DNA of 7,856 nucleotides, taken from positions 1-7,856 of the forward strand of contig JAUVKJ010000068.1 in the NCBI GenBank assembly GCA_030592145.1. Reading direction: 5' to 3'. The notes beneath the pieces were generated by a model. That model saw only the letters and a list, made by a program, of their open reading frames with translations. It ran no database searches and was not told the DNA's origin. Within the stretch, counting starts at the first letter, position 1, and each line of letters begins with the position of its first letter. Made by a program: the position numbers and the translations under genes. Shown here one piece after another: positions 1 through 6,699 of the stretch. The DNA is from Bacteroides sp. (GTDB lineage Bacteria; Bacteroidota; Bacteroidia; Bacteroidales; SM23-62).

Positions 1-2
1 GC

Positions 3-443
3 GGACTTGAAGAGGCTAATATCTATTCAAGTGTCGATGAAATGGTAACGGAGGCAATAGAATCTGTTGATAAGATTACCCCTGATGAGTTGAAAGCATT
101 GCTGGACGAAGGAGCAGAACTCCAGATAATTGATGTCCGTGAACAGGACCTGTTTGCAGCAGGGCATATTCCGGGGTCAGTTAATGTGCCACGCGGGATG
201 CTTGAGTTTTCATCAAAAGCTTCCAACAGAAGGGCAAGGACCATTATCCTTGGCAATGATGACTTTTCTGCTGCCCTGGCGGTACAAACTCTTCAGAAAA
301 TGAAATTTAAAAACATTCAGATGCTTGACGGTATCTGGTTCGAGTGGATAGCATACTTCCCGGATTCATTTGAAGAGGGACTTGGGGAGTCAGGCCTTAA
401 AGAAGAACCGGCTCCATCAACAGGCGGAGGATGTGGTGATTAA
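3..443 (+). CDS. Rhodanese-like domain protein, 5' end cut by window edge, active-site Cys missing
   Basis: The reading frame is open to the left edge, so the gene is partial. The ATG at 42 is probably internal: it lies inside an 'EMVTEA' stretch usual near the start of this family and has no ribosome binding site. Counting from the codon at 42, residues 10-105 form one rhodanese domain: 'IDVRE' strand, 'AGHIPGSVNVPRGMLEF', a final helix and 'MLDGIWFEW'. Rhodaneses normally carry CxxGxR in the active-site loop and form a cysteine persulfide. Here the loop reads 'ILGNDDFSA', with Gly where Cys is expected, so ordinary sulfurtransferase chemistry is unlikely. The only Cys in the visible protein is in the C-terminal tail 'STGGGCGD' (codon 432-434). 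The next gene, 20 bases on, is DsrE-like, which suggests a shared role in sulfur trafficking. The fold call is firm; the role is inferred. Confidence 0.85.
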   Translation, partial: GLEEANIYSSVDEMVTEAIESVDKITPDELKALLDEGAELQIIDVREQDLFAAGHIPGSVNVPRGMLEFSSKASNRRARTIILGNDDFSAALAVQTLQKMKFKNIQMLDGIWFEWIAYFPDSFEEGLGESGLKEEPAPSTGGGCGD

Positions 444-463
444 TAATTTTAATAATAAGTAAT

Positions 464-871
464 ATGCCAAAATTAGTATTAGCTCTCGGGAGTCCGACTC
501 TCGACAAATTAACATCAGCAGGCGTTATTATGACCGGTGCTGCCGCCGATGATATGGAAATTGAGGTCTTTATCCTGGTAAACGCCGGACATGCATTTAA
601 AAAGAATGCGGAAATAAACCAGATGAGTGATCAAACACAAACAGCCGATGAGTTCAATGCCGAATTGACACGGCTCAATTCATCGAACTGGCTCGAACTG
701 TTCGAGATGGCAAAAGACCTTACAGATGTAAGCATCCATGTATGCAGCCTTGCCGGAAAGATTGCACATGCCGAACAAATGGAAGACTTTATTGATATCG
801 TTGATGATATCTGTGGAATTGGCGAGTATATAGATTCTACACAATCTGCAGATGTTAACCTGTTTATTTAG
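464..871 (+). CDS. DsrE/DsrF-family sulfur-relay-like protein
   Basis: This 135-residue protein has the size and layout of the DsrE/TusD fold. An N-terminal strand ('KLVLALGS') is followed by a helix starting 'DKLTSAGVIMTGAAADDMEIEVF', a second strand ('EVFILVNAG'), a long variable middle, and then 'VSIHVCSLAGKI'. Cys94 in that last segment sits where DsrE/TusD proteins carry the persulfide-bearing cysteine. A second cysteine, Cys117, lies in 'DDICGIGEYI'. The C-terminus 'SADVNLFI' is compact, with no membrane segment or signal peptide, so the protein should be cytoplasmic. The start follows an A/T-only leader with no Shine-Dalgarno match. It lies 20 bases after a rhodanese-like gene and is followed by a strong terminator, so the two probably form the end of one transcript. 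Small proteins of this family pass sulfur between partners; the actual acceptor cannot be told from the window. Confidence 0.82.
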   Translation: MPKLVLALGSPTLDKLTSAGVIMTGAAADDMEIEVFILVNAGHAFKKNAEINQMSDQTQTADEFNAELTRLNSSNWLELFEMAKDLTDVSIHVCSLAGKIAHAEQMEDFIDIVDDICGIGEYIDSTQSADVNLFI

Positions 872-875
872 GTAC

Positions 876-964
876 TTTCGCAAAACAGATCACATTTACA
901 AGAATCCGGAGGAATAGCCAAAAATTTCTCCGGATTTTTTGATTCTCCTGTGCGTTTTGCGAAA
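876..964. repeat. 89-bp nested inverted repeat enclosing the terminator
   Basis: TTTCGCAAAAC at 876-886 is the exact reverse complement of GTTTTGCGAAA at 954-964 (11 of 11 bases). A second arm pair, CACA (891-894) and TGTG (949-952), lies just inside, and the 9-bp terminator stem (903-911 with 928-936) forms the core. The element starts 4 bases after the DsrE-like stop codon. I see no target-site duplication at its edges and no coding capacity. It may be a long bidirectional terminator structure or the remains of a tiny inverted-repeat element. Confidence 0.7.
903..940 (+). terminator. Rho-independent terminator after the rhodanese-DsrE pair
   Basis: AATCCGGAG (903-911) pairs perfectly with CTCCGGATT (928-936) around a 16-base loop. 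The T-run 935-940 follows directly, overlapping the end of the right arm. It lies 31 bases past the DsrE-like stop codon and before the carboxylase operon, so it separates the two transcription units. Confidence 0.85.
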
Positions 965-1101
965 ATAATTTATATAATCGGCAACATCGAAATCACCATA
1001 AAAATTATTTTTGTAATTGTTTGTATAAACTATGCCAATAATTTTTATGGACGTTTCATTTTTTTTTATTAATCTTTGTTTTATCACTGTAACGGATGCT
1101 T
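965..1101 (+). promoter_or_regulatory. A/T-rich leader, probable promoter region of the carboxylase operon
   Basis: This gap is far richer in A and T than the genes around it. It holds a TATAAT at 973-978 and, nearer the gene, a T9 run (1059-1067) followed by TAATCTTTG (1070-1078). The latter resembles the Bacteroidota -7 element TAnnTTTG but has one extra base in the spacer. No convincing -35 or -33 partner was found. The promoter is expected here because of the upstream terminator, but its exact position is a guess. Confidence 0.35.
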
Positions 1102-2619
1102 ATGATCAAAAAAGTTCTTATCGCCAACAGAGGCGAAATCGCTGTCCGGGTAATGAGGTCGTGCAGGGAGATGGGAATCGGGACAGTCGCAGTTTTCTCA
1201 GAGGCGGATAGATCTTCTCTCCATGTCAGATATGCTGATGAAGCCTGGTTCATAGGTCCCTCCCCTTCCAACGAGAGTTACCTTGTCATTGACAAAATCA
1301 TTGAAGCAGCGAAAACCTCAAAGGCCGATGCCATACATCCGGGCTATGGATTTCTTTCTGAAAATGCCGGGTTTTCCGAGCGCTGCAGAAAAGAGGGAGT
1401 GATCTTTATCGGGCCTTCGTCACATGCCATCTCTACCATGGGAGATAAAATCACGGCCAGGGAAACCATGATAAATGCCGGTGTGTCTGTCGTACCGGGA
1501 ACCAAACAGGCCATTACCGATGAAGCAAAAGCAGAAAAGACCGCCAATGATATCGGCTTTCCGGTCATGATAAAAGCCTCTGCTGGTGGAGGGGGAAAAG
1601 GAATGCGCCTGGTAAAAAGCAATAAAGACCTGCTTCCAGGCATCCGGGCTGCAAAATCCGAGGCTCTTTCCTCTTTCGGGGATGACTCCGTTTACATTGA
1701 GAAATATATTGAATCTCCTCATCACATTGAATTCCAGATCCTTGCCGACAAACATGGAAATGTGATCCACCTTTGCGAGCGGGAATGTTCGGTACAGCGC
1801 CGCCATCAGAAAGTTATTGAAGAAACACCTTCCCCCTTTGTGACGCCGGACTTGCGTGAAAAAATGGGTAAGGATGCGGTTTCCGCTGCACGTGCTGTAA
1901 ATTATGAAGGCGCCGGGACCATTGAGTTCCTGGTGGATAAGGACAGGAATTTTTATTTCCTGGAAATGAATACCCGCCTGCAGGTTGAACATCCCATAAC
2001 CGAAAATGTTATTGGCATTGACCTTGTAAAAGAGCAGATCAGGATCGCCTCCGGGGAAAAGCTCAGCCATAAACAGTCTGATATTAAACAGACCGGGCAT
2101 GCCATTGAATGCCGGATCTATGCCGAGGACCCGGATAACAACTTCATGCCCAGTCCCGGTGTGATCAGGCATATTACCGAACCCGGAGGTCCAGGGGTCA
2201 GGTGCGATGGATACGTCTACGAGGGTTATGAGATCCCCCTCTTCTACGATCCCCTGATCTCCAAGCTGATCACCTGGTCGGAGTCGCGCGCTGATGCCAT
2301 TCAGAGAATGAAACGGGCTCTTTATGAATACAAGATCACGGGGGTTAAAACCACCATTAACTTCCTGGAGCGGATTATGGAGAATAAACAATTTACAGGG
2401 GGAATCTATGATACTCATTTCATAGATGAAAATATGGATGAACTGGCCGGAACTTCAGCTGATGGTCTTGCCGAAGCCGAAGATATAGCCATCATTACTG
2501 CATTCATTGACTATTCAGATAATTTAAGCAAGCTCCAATCCATCAAGCCCTTTCAAAACAACGGAGGAAATTCTCCATGGAAAAACTTTGGCCGCAAGAA
2601 AGGTGTTACGAGAATGTAA
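1102..2619 (+). CDS. accC: Biotin carboxylase subunit of an acyl-CoA carboxylase
   Basis: It carboxylates carrier-bound biotin with ATP and bicarbonate. The 505 residues show the N-terminal biotin carboxylase domain (about 1-112, 'KKVLIANRGEIAVR'), the ATP-grasp domain (about 115-322) with glycine loop 'AGGGGKGM' (161-168), and the C-terminal domain (about 333-440). Catalytic residues are intact: Glu288, Asn290, Arg292 and Gln294 in 'EMNTRLQVEH', and Arg338 in 'ECRIYAEDP'. Residues beyond about 445 form a tail absent from the 449-residue E. coli AccC but usual in propionyl/acyl-CoA carboxylase alpha chains, which points away from a plain fatty-acid ACC. I chose the ATG at 1102, which gives the family's usual 'MIKK' start and leaves a weak AACGG 6 bases upstream; an in-frame ATG at 1096 would add two residues. 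The biotinyl gene follows after 21 bases. Confidence 0.95.
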   Translation: MIKKVLIANRGEIAVRVMRSCREMGIGTVAVFSEADRSSLHVRYADEAWFIGPSPSNESYLVIDKIIEAAKTSKADAIHPGYGFLSENAGFSERCRKEGVIFIGPSSHAISTMGDKITARETMINAGVSVVPGTKQAITDEAKAEKTANDIGFPVMIKASAGGGGKGMRLVKSNKDLLPGIRAAKSEALSSFGDDSVYIEKYIESPHHIEFQILADKHGNVIHLCERECSVQRRHQKVIEETPSPFVTPDLREKMGKDAVSAARAVNYEGAGTIEFLVDKDRNFYFLEMNTRLQVEHPITENVIGIDLVKEQIRIASGEKLSHKQSDIKQTGHAIECRIYAEDPDNNFMPSPGVIRHITEPGGPGVRCDGYVYEGYEIPLFYDPLISKLITWSESRADAIQRMKRALYEYKITGVKTTINFLERIMENKQFTGGIYDTHFIDENMDELAGTSADGLAEAEDIAIITAFIDYSDNLSKLQSIKPFQNNGGNSPWKNFGRKKGVTRM

Positions 2620-2640
2620 ATTCCTGAAACCTGAAAAACT

Positions 2641-3150
2641 ATGTCACTAGAAATTCGACTTGATGACCGGCATTCCCAGGTGGAACTGGTAAGCAGAGAT
2701 AAAAACAGAGTGAAGATCAAGGTCGGCGACAAGCTGCACGAAGTCGATATCGAGATGGTCGAAGACGGAGTCTATTCCCTGCTGATGAACGGAAAATCCT
2801 TTATCGTACATCTGATGGAGGGCGATACTTCGAAGAAATACAATGTTAATACGGCCAACCATTCCTTTGACCTTGAGATCATCGATGCCGAAACACGTTA
2901 CCTGATGAGCAGAAAAGGGAATGATCTCGAAGATGAAGGGAACCAGATATCCTCACCCATGCCCGGAAAAGTGGTGAAAATACCTGTGAAAACAGGCGAT
3001 AAAGTGGATGTGGGACAAACCGTGATCATTGTCTCAGCCATGAAAATGGAAAGTGAATACAAGACCGGGAAGGCAGGGGTCATCAAAGAGATCCTTGTGA
3101 AAGAAGGAGATACCATTGAAGGCAACCAAGCATTGATAACCATTGAATAG
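2641..3150 (+). CDS. Biotinyl carrier protein of the acyl-CoA carboxylase
   Basis: This 169-residue protein carries the biotin that shuttles carboxyl groups between the biotin carboxylase and the carboxyltransferase. Residues about 102-169 are a complete biotinyl domain: '[11 protein letters not shown]' begins it, and the 'AMKM' hairpin at 133-136 makes Lys135 the biotinylation site. The closing strand '[16 protein letters not shown]' is intact. Residues 1-95 are rich in short strands ('[15 protein letters not shown]', 'HSFDLEIID'). They resemble the linker part that joins carboxylase and biotinyl domains in fused propionyl-CoA carboxylase alpha chains, and may dock this carrier to the complex. 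The start codon has an A-rich leader and no Shine-Dalgarno. It sits 21 bases after the biotin carboxylase gene and 11 bases before the carboxyltransferase gene, so all three are probably co-transcribed. Confidence 0.93.
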   Translation: MSLEIRLDDRHSQVELVSRDKNRVKIKVGDKLHEVDIEMVEDGVYSLLMNGKSFIVHLMEGDTSKKYNVNTANHSFDLEIIDAETRYLMSRKGNDLEDEGNQISSPMPGKVVKIPVKTGDKVDVGQTVIIVSAMKMESEYKTGKAGVIKEILVKEGDTIEGNQALITIE

Positions 3151-3161
3151 AATCCGATATC

Positions 3162-4706
3162 ATGAGCAAATCCCTGGAAAAAAAGTTTAAAGAATTTGAA
3201 GATAGAAGTAAAGCCGCAGAAATTGGTGGTGGCGCTGAAAGGATCGAGAAACAGCATGCATGCAACAAGCGTACCGCCAGGGAACGCATAGATACCCTTC
3301 TGGATCCGGGCAGTTTCGTTGAACTTGATAAACTTGTCATACACCGCTGCAGGGATTTCAGCATGGAAAAAAACCTGATCCCCGGTGACGGCGTTATCAC
3401 GGGATACGGCAAGATCGACGGGAGGCTTGTGTATGTATTTGCACAGGATTTCACAGTCTTTGGGGGCACCCTCAGCCGTGCCAATGCGGACAAGCAGATC
3501 AAGGTCCTTGAACTGGCCCTGAAAATGGGAGCCCCGGTGATCGGCCTGAATGATTCGGGCGGGGCCCGCATTCAGGAGGGCGTGCAAAGTCTTTCGGGAT
3601 ACGCCGATATATTTCATCTTAACGTGAAGTCCTCCGGGGTGATCCCCCAGATTTCCGCCATCCTCGGTCCATGTGCAGGAGGGGCGGTGTACTCCCCTGC
3701 CCTTACGGATTTCATTTTTATGGTTAAAAAGACCAGTTATATGTTCGTCACCGGCCCGGAGGTGATCAAGTCCGTAACACATGAGGATGTTACTAAAAAC
3801 GAACTGGGTGGCGCTATGACCCATAATACAAAAAGCGGGGTGGCACATTTTGCAGCAGAAGATGATGTACAGATTATGATGATGGTCAGGGAACTGATCG
3901 GGTATCTTCCATCCAACAATATGGAGGATCCTCCCCTGAAAGCCTGCTCGGACGACATAAACCGCCGGGAAGAAAAACTTCAGAAGCTGGTTCCCGATGA
4001 TCCAAACAAGCCATACGATATTACAGAACTGATCGAGGCTGTTGTGGATAACGGGGGCTTTTTCGAGGTCCAGCCCCATTATGCTAAAAATATTGTCATT
4101 GGTTTTGCCCGCCTGGGTGGACGCCCGGTCGGCATTGTCGCCAACCAGCCAGCTCATCTTGCCGGTGTGCTGGACATTAACTGCAGCATCAAGGGAGCAA
4201 GGTTTGTCCGGTTCTGTGATGCCTTTAACTTCCCCCTGATCACCTTTGAAGACGTACCTGGTTTCCTGCCCGGTACACTACAGGAATACGGTGGGATCAT
4301 TAAACACGGGGCCAAACTGCTCTATGCCTTCTCCGAGGCCACCGTTCCGAAAATTACTATCATTACCCGAAAAGCATACGGAGGGGCATATTGTGTGATG
4401 TCTTCGAAACATATCGGAGCCGATGTGAACTTTGCCTATCCCACGGCTGAAATTGCAGTCATGGGCTCGGAAGGTGCGATTAACATTCTTTACCGGAACA
4501 AGATCGAAACAGAAGAGGATCGTAAAAAGATAATCGATAATTACCAGGACACCTTTGCCAATCCTTACAAAGCTGCCGAACAAGGTTATATCGACGAGAT
4601 TATCATGCCCCGTGATACGCGGCCAAAACTGATACAGGCTCTCGAAATGACCGAAAATAAGACAGAGACCACCCCCCCCAGAAAACACGGGAACATCCCC
4701 CTGTAA
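3162..4706 (+). CDS. pccB: Acyl-CoA (probably propionyl-CoA) carboxyltransferase, beta subunit
   Basis: It moves the carboxyl group from biotin to the alpha carbon of an acyl-CoA. The 514-residue length and both crotonase-like halves match PccB/MmdA proteins. The oxyanion-hole glycine motifs are present in the N half ('[11 protein letters not shown]' 130-140; '[16 protein letters not shown]' 169-184) and C half ('VPGFLPG' 365-371; '[16 protein letters not shown]' 404-419). The C-terminus 'RKHGNIPL' is typical of this family. Cys411 occupies the position of Asp422 in Streptomyces PccB, a residue reported to set acyl-chain choice, so acetyl-CoA may also be used. No OadB-type membrane decarboxylase subunit is nearby and an ATP-using biotin carboxylase is in the operon, so a carboxylase fits better than a sodium-pumping methylmalonyl-CoA decarboxylase. 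A C8 tract (4672-4679) near the end leaves the frame intact. Confidence 0.93.
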   Translation: MSKSLEKKFKEFEDRSKAAEIGGGAERIEKQHACNKRTARERIDTLLDPGSFVELDKLVIHRCRDFSMEKNLIPGDGVITGYGKIDGRLVYVFAQDFTVFGGTLSRANADKQIKVLELALKMGAPVIGLNDSGGARIQEGVQSLSGYADIFHLNVKSSGVIPQISAILGPCAGGAVYSPALTDFIFMVKKTSYMFVTGPEVIKSVTHEDVTKNELGGAMTHNTKSGVAHFAAEDDVQIMMMVRELIGYLPSNNMEDPPLKACSDDINRREEKLQKLVPDDPNKPYDITELIEAVVDNGGFFEVQPHYAKNIVIGFARLGGRPVGIVANQPAHLAGVLDINCSIKGARFVRFCDAFNFPLITFEDVPGFLPGTLQEYGGIIKHGAKLLYAFSEATVPKITIITRKAYGGAYCVMSSKHIGADVNFAYPTAEIAVMGSEGAINILYRNKIETEEDRKKIIDNYQDTFANPYKAAEQGYIDEIIMPRDTRPKLIQALEMTENKTETTPPRKHGNIPL

Positions 4707-4782
4707 CAGACGCAGGTAATATTTTCCAGCTTTTACTGCAACAACCGAAGGCATTGTTAAAACGTCACGGCATATAAAACAA

Positions 4783-4819
4783 GAATGGGAACCCTTTCGC
4801 GAAGAAAAAGCTCCCATTC
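4783..4819 (+). repeat. Stem-loop 76 bases after the carboxylase operon
   Basis: GAATGGGA (4783-4790) is the exact reverse complement of TCCCATTC (4812-4819). Inside the loop, CTTT (4794-4797) can pair with AAAG (4807-4810), and TTCGCGAA (4796-4803) is itself a palindrome. There is no T-run after it, so it is not a standard intrinsic terminator, but it could protect the 3' end of the operon transcript. Confidence 0.5.
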
Positions 4820-5190
4820 CACTATTTGTAAACCGTAGTCGACAAACAGCGCCAAGTTACAGTTATTATGACCGTTTCATCAGGGAGGCATCCCGAAGGT
4901 TGTCTCTTTATGAAACCCGGATCTGTTTCCGTCAGGCCTTTTCAAACCTGCTTTCCCCAGACCTCTTCTGACCAGGTTGATCCTGTCGTAAAAACCCGAA
5001 GATTAATACAGTTGGATCCGGTTACAGCAGGTGGTCACCCTTTCGGGCAGCTCCTTACTGCTTCCCCTGATAAGCCAGTCTTTTCAAAGATCGATTCTTT
5101 CGAACCTTACCCTGAAGAGATGGAGCAACTCAAACTTTCTCCGGAGAGGCCGTTTTTGCTGCCAGTTTCTCTGGGGTTGATCATTCAGAG

Positions 5191-5216
5191 GTAGTACCTC
5201 ACGGTTCTACTCTTTT
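5191..5216 (+). terminator. Possible intrinsic terminator in the convergent gap
   Basis: GTAGTACC (5191-5198) and GGTTCTAC (5203-5210) form a seven-pair stem with one T-T mismatch around a TCAC loop, followed by TCTTTT (5211-5216). The stem is short and the T tract is broken by a C, so termination may be partial. The same place also carries a perfect palindrome, GAGGTA-G-TACCTC (5188-5200). It lies about 485 bases past the carboxyltransferase stop. Confidence 0.35.
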
Positions 5217-5378
5217 CCTGATCCGGTTCATACCATTCTTGCCGAAGCAAGATCAGCCTGAACTTTTTAACCCTCGAGAGAAGTCTTTTATCTCTCACTT
5301 GGTAGGACAAACATAAAAGGATTTCCATCAGATCACAAATATTTTGAACGGATTATCTTAACAGAATATCCACATGAG

Positions 5379-5399
5379 TTATTAACATTTTGTTAATAA
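5379..5399. repeat. A/T-rich 8-bp perfect inverted repeat
   Basis: TTATTAAC (5379-5386) and GTTAATAA (5392-5399) are exact reverse complements separated by ATTTT. It lies about 60 bases past the end of the minus-strand zinc-ribbon gene. It could be a weak terminator hairpin for that strand or a binding site for a dimeric DNA-binding protein; nothing in the sequence decides between them. Confidence 0.45.
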
Positions 5400-5458
5400 A
5401 ATTATGAATGAAAATTTGCCTTTGGATACAGATGGTTTTGTACGGGATTCAGAATGAT

Positions 5459-5878
5459 TTATCCGGAATGAAGGTACTTTTTCAGCTTATCCGGAATTCT
5501 GAAAAAGGTATACCGGTGTGAGTGTTCTCCGGCGGACATAACCGTCGAATCATCGGAGACTTTGTAGGTACTCAATTCACCTGCAATCCGTGAGAAATAT
5601 ATATCATATTCCATTTTATCCTTATCCATCATTATTACATGGACCAGGTTTTTGTCAAACCGGGATACCAGGGAAGCATTACACAGGGGGCAGTAGAAAT
5701 CTATCGCTTCCCCTTTACGGTGTTTAAACGATGGATGTTTGATGCTGTCGTAATTACCGATCTTGGGGTGCAGCAGCAGCAATCCGCTCTCCTTTTTCTG
5801 GTTCTTCGCGGCAAATATTATGTACTCTCCAACTTTCAGATGTCCCTTGCATTCCGGGCAGATATAATACTTTTGCAT
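5459..5878 (-). CDS. Small zinc-ribbon-like protein of unknown function
   Basis: The 139-residue protein has two CxxC pairs: Cys7/Cys10 ('YICPECKGH') near the N-terminus and Cys63/Cys66 ('FYCPLCNAS') in the middle. Together they could bind one zinc ion. Between them are a strand-rich stretch ('EYIIFAAKN', 'GLLLLHPKIG') and a His/Lys-rich segment around 46-55. The C-terminal half alternates strands and charged residues and ends 'IPDKLKKYLHSG'. No signal peptide, membrane helix or catalytic motif is visible, so it is probably a cytoplasmic binding or adaptor protein. I do not recognise the family. The start is secure because an excellent ribosome binding site lies 6 bases upstream. It is the last gene of the minus-strand group, 95 bases after the SRAP gene, and may be transcribed with it or separately. 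Confidence 0.8.
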   Translation of the reverse strand: MQKYYICPECKGHLKVGEYIIFAAKNQKKESGLLLLHPKIGNYDSIKHPSFKHRKGEAIDFYCPLCNASLVSRFDKNLVHVIMMDKDKMEYDIYFSRIAGELSTYKVSDDSTVMSAGEHSHRYTFFRIPDKLKKYLHSG

Positions 5879-5884
5879 GACTGG

Positions 5885-5893
5885 CCTCCTTCT
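5885..5893 (-). promoter_or_regulatory. Strong Shine-Dalgarno sequence of the zinc-ribbon gene
   Basis: On the minus strand the bases read AGAAGGAGG, a near-perfect anti-16S match, placed 6 bases before the ATG at 5878. It fixes the start codon. The other complete genes in the window have no comparable site, so this gene may be translated more strongly. A TATAAT directly next to it (5894-5899 on the minus strand) is too close to the start codon to serve as a normal -10 box. Confidence 0.75.
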
Positions 5894-5973
5894 ATTATAA
5901 GTTTTTCCTTAAGTTACGAACTGTGCGGATAAAAGTCAAGAACAAGAATGGAAATTTGTTTTCCTGCCTGAAT

Positions 5974-6696
5974 CTACCATAGGGTATTCTCATTATAGGA
6001 GAATGGTTCCACCAGTTCGGGCACGTTCTTATCCACTCCCCTTTTAGAGATCAGCCTGGAGATCGTATGTACAGCCATCTGCTTTTCATCCACTGGTTTT
6101 AAATACCTGAATGCCTGTCCGGCTGACAGATCCGGATCGATCCAGGCCTTTTCGTTGTCGCGGGAGAGGATCACGGGCATTCTCTTTTTAGTATTGTGGA
6201 TTCTTTTCATCATCGAATTGGCGGCCGTTGTAATTATGGTACAGGTCCGGATCAGCTCACCGGTATCCCTGTCGCACCAGTTCTCATACAGGCCGGCCAT
6301 GGCAATGGGCGGTTTCTCTTCCAGATAGATATAATGAGGGATCTTTTCCTTACCCATAGCCTGCCATTCATAAAATCCCCGGCAGAGAATAAGGCATCTT
6401 CTGGATCCCACAGCCATTCTGAAAGAGGGTTTCTCAAGTATCGTCTCCATCCGGGCATTAAAGGTTTTACGGCGGATCTCTCTGGCGGCCCCGGCATTCT
6501 TTACCCAGGAGGGTATGAGTCCCCATTTCAGCAATCCGATTGACTCCGGGTCTTCTGTTTGTATGGCCGGAAGGTCCGGAATCTCAAATGCATTGAAATA
6601 ATAGCCGGGATGAAAGGAGGCCGGATCCCTGAATTTTGCACCGAATCGTTTCTCGAGTTCATTTCGTGTGAGATTGATGTTAATCGTATAACACAT
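5974..6696 (-). CDS. yedK: SRAP-domain abasic-site processing protein (YedK/HMCES family)
   Basis: Proteins of this family bind single-stranded DNA at abasic sites and form a covalent thiazolidine link through Cys2 once Met1 is removed. This shields the lesion from breakage and error-prone repair. The 240-residue protein matches the usual length and keeps every key residue: Cys2 ('MCYT'), Asn80 and Arg82 ('TFNARMETI'), Glu110 ('CRGFYEW') and His167 ('RIHNTKKRMPVIL'). These correspond to Asn75, Arg77, Glu105 and His160 of E. coli YedK. The pocket motif 'LLKWGLIPSW' (55-64) is also present. The Met-Cys start confirms the start codon at 6696. The gene begins 3 bases after the egtD-like stop codon, so the two are almost certainly co-transcribed and probably translationally coupled. 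Databases often label it an SOS-response-associated peptidase. Confidence 0.95.
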   Translation of the reverse strand: MCYTININLTRNELEKRFGAKFRDPASFHPGYYFNAFEIPDLPAIQTEDPESIGLLKWGLIPSWVKNAGAAREIRRKTFNARMETILEKPSFRMAVGSRRCLILCRGFYEWQAMGKEKIPHYIYLEEKPPIAMAGLYENWCDRDTGELIRTCTIITTAANSMMKRIHNTKKRMPVILSRDNEKAWIDPDLSAGQAFRYLKPVDEKQMAVHTISRLISKRGVDKNVPELVEPFSYNENTLW

Positions 6697-6699
6697 CCG

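Larger units (their letters stand above)
4707..5458. other. 750-base gap between converging gene groups; hairpins, no convincing gene
   Basis: I found no tRNA, rRNA or recognisable protein here. The longest open frame is 4868-5194 on the plus strand (108 codons). It has no ribosome binding site, is rich in Ser, Pro and Phe, and matches no family I know, so I do not call it a gene. A 17-codon frame at 5404-5457 (starting 'MNENLPLDTDGF') reads like the start of a protein but stops at once and may be a remnant. Several short inverted repeats are present: 4783-4819, 5191-5210, 5237-5252 (six pairs, loop CGAA), 5276-5296 (GAGAGA/TCTCTC) and 5379-5399. The plus-strand operon must end somewhere in this stretch. 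Confidence 0.6.

Noticed and set aside
896..1271. Two minus-strand frames (63 and 71 codons) around the carboxylase leader.
   Set aside because: One covers the terminator and A/T-rich leader, the other the start of the biotin carboxylase gene. Neither has a start signal or a family-like sequence.
1420..2418. Open frame of 332 codons on the minus strand, opposite the biotin carboxylase gene.
   Set aside because: It lies wholly within a well-conserved enzyme gene, and its translation looks like no protein family.
2898..4157. Open frame of 419 codons on the minus strand, opposite the biotinyl and carboxyltransferase genes.
   Set aside because: Both plus-strand genes are unmistakable by motif. 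The minus-strand translation is Cys-, His- and Phe-rich with no family features, as expected from the complement of biased codons.
4672..4679. C8 tract near the end of the carboxyltransferase gene, considered as a phase-variable slippage site or sequencing error.
   Set aside because: The frame continues into the family-typical end 'RKHGNIPL', so the count is right. Slippage there would only alter the last few residues.
4868..5194. Plus-strand frame of 108 codons in the convergent gap, considered as a hypothetical protein.
   Set aside because: No ribosome binding site, no recognisable motif and odd composition. It is described in the gap entry instead of being called a gene.
5894..5899. Perfect TATAAT on the minus strand upstream of the zinc-ribbon gene, considered as a -10 promoter box.
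   Set aside because: It touches the Shine-Dalgarno sequence and lies 15 bases from the ATG, so a transcript starting from it would lose most of the ribosome binding site; no good -35 partner is seen.
5950..5964. GGAAA/TTTCC hairpin between the SRAP and zinc-ribbon genes, considered as a terminator.
   Set aside because: Only five base pairs and no T-run on the minus strand after it; too weak to call.
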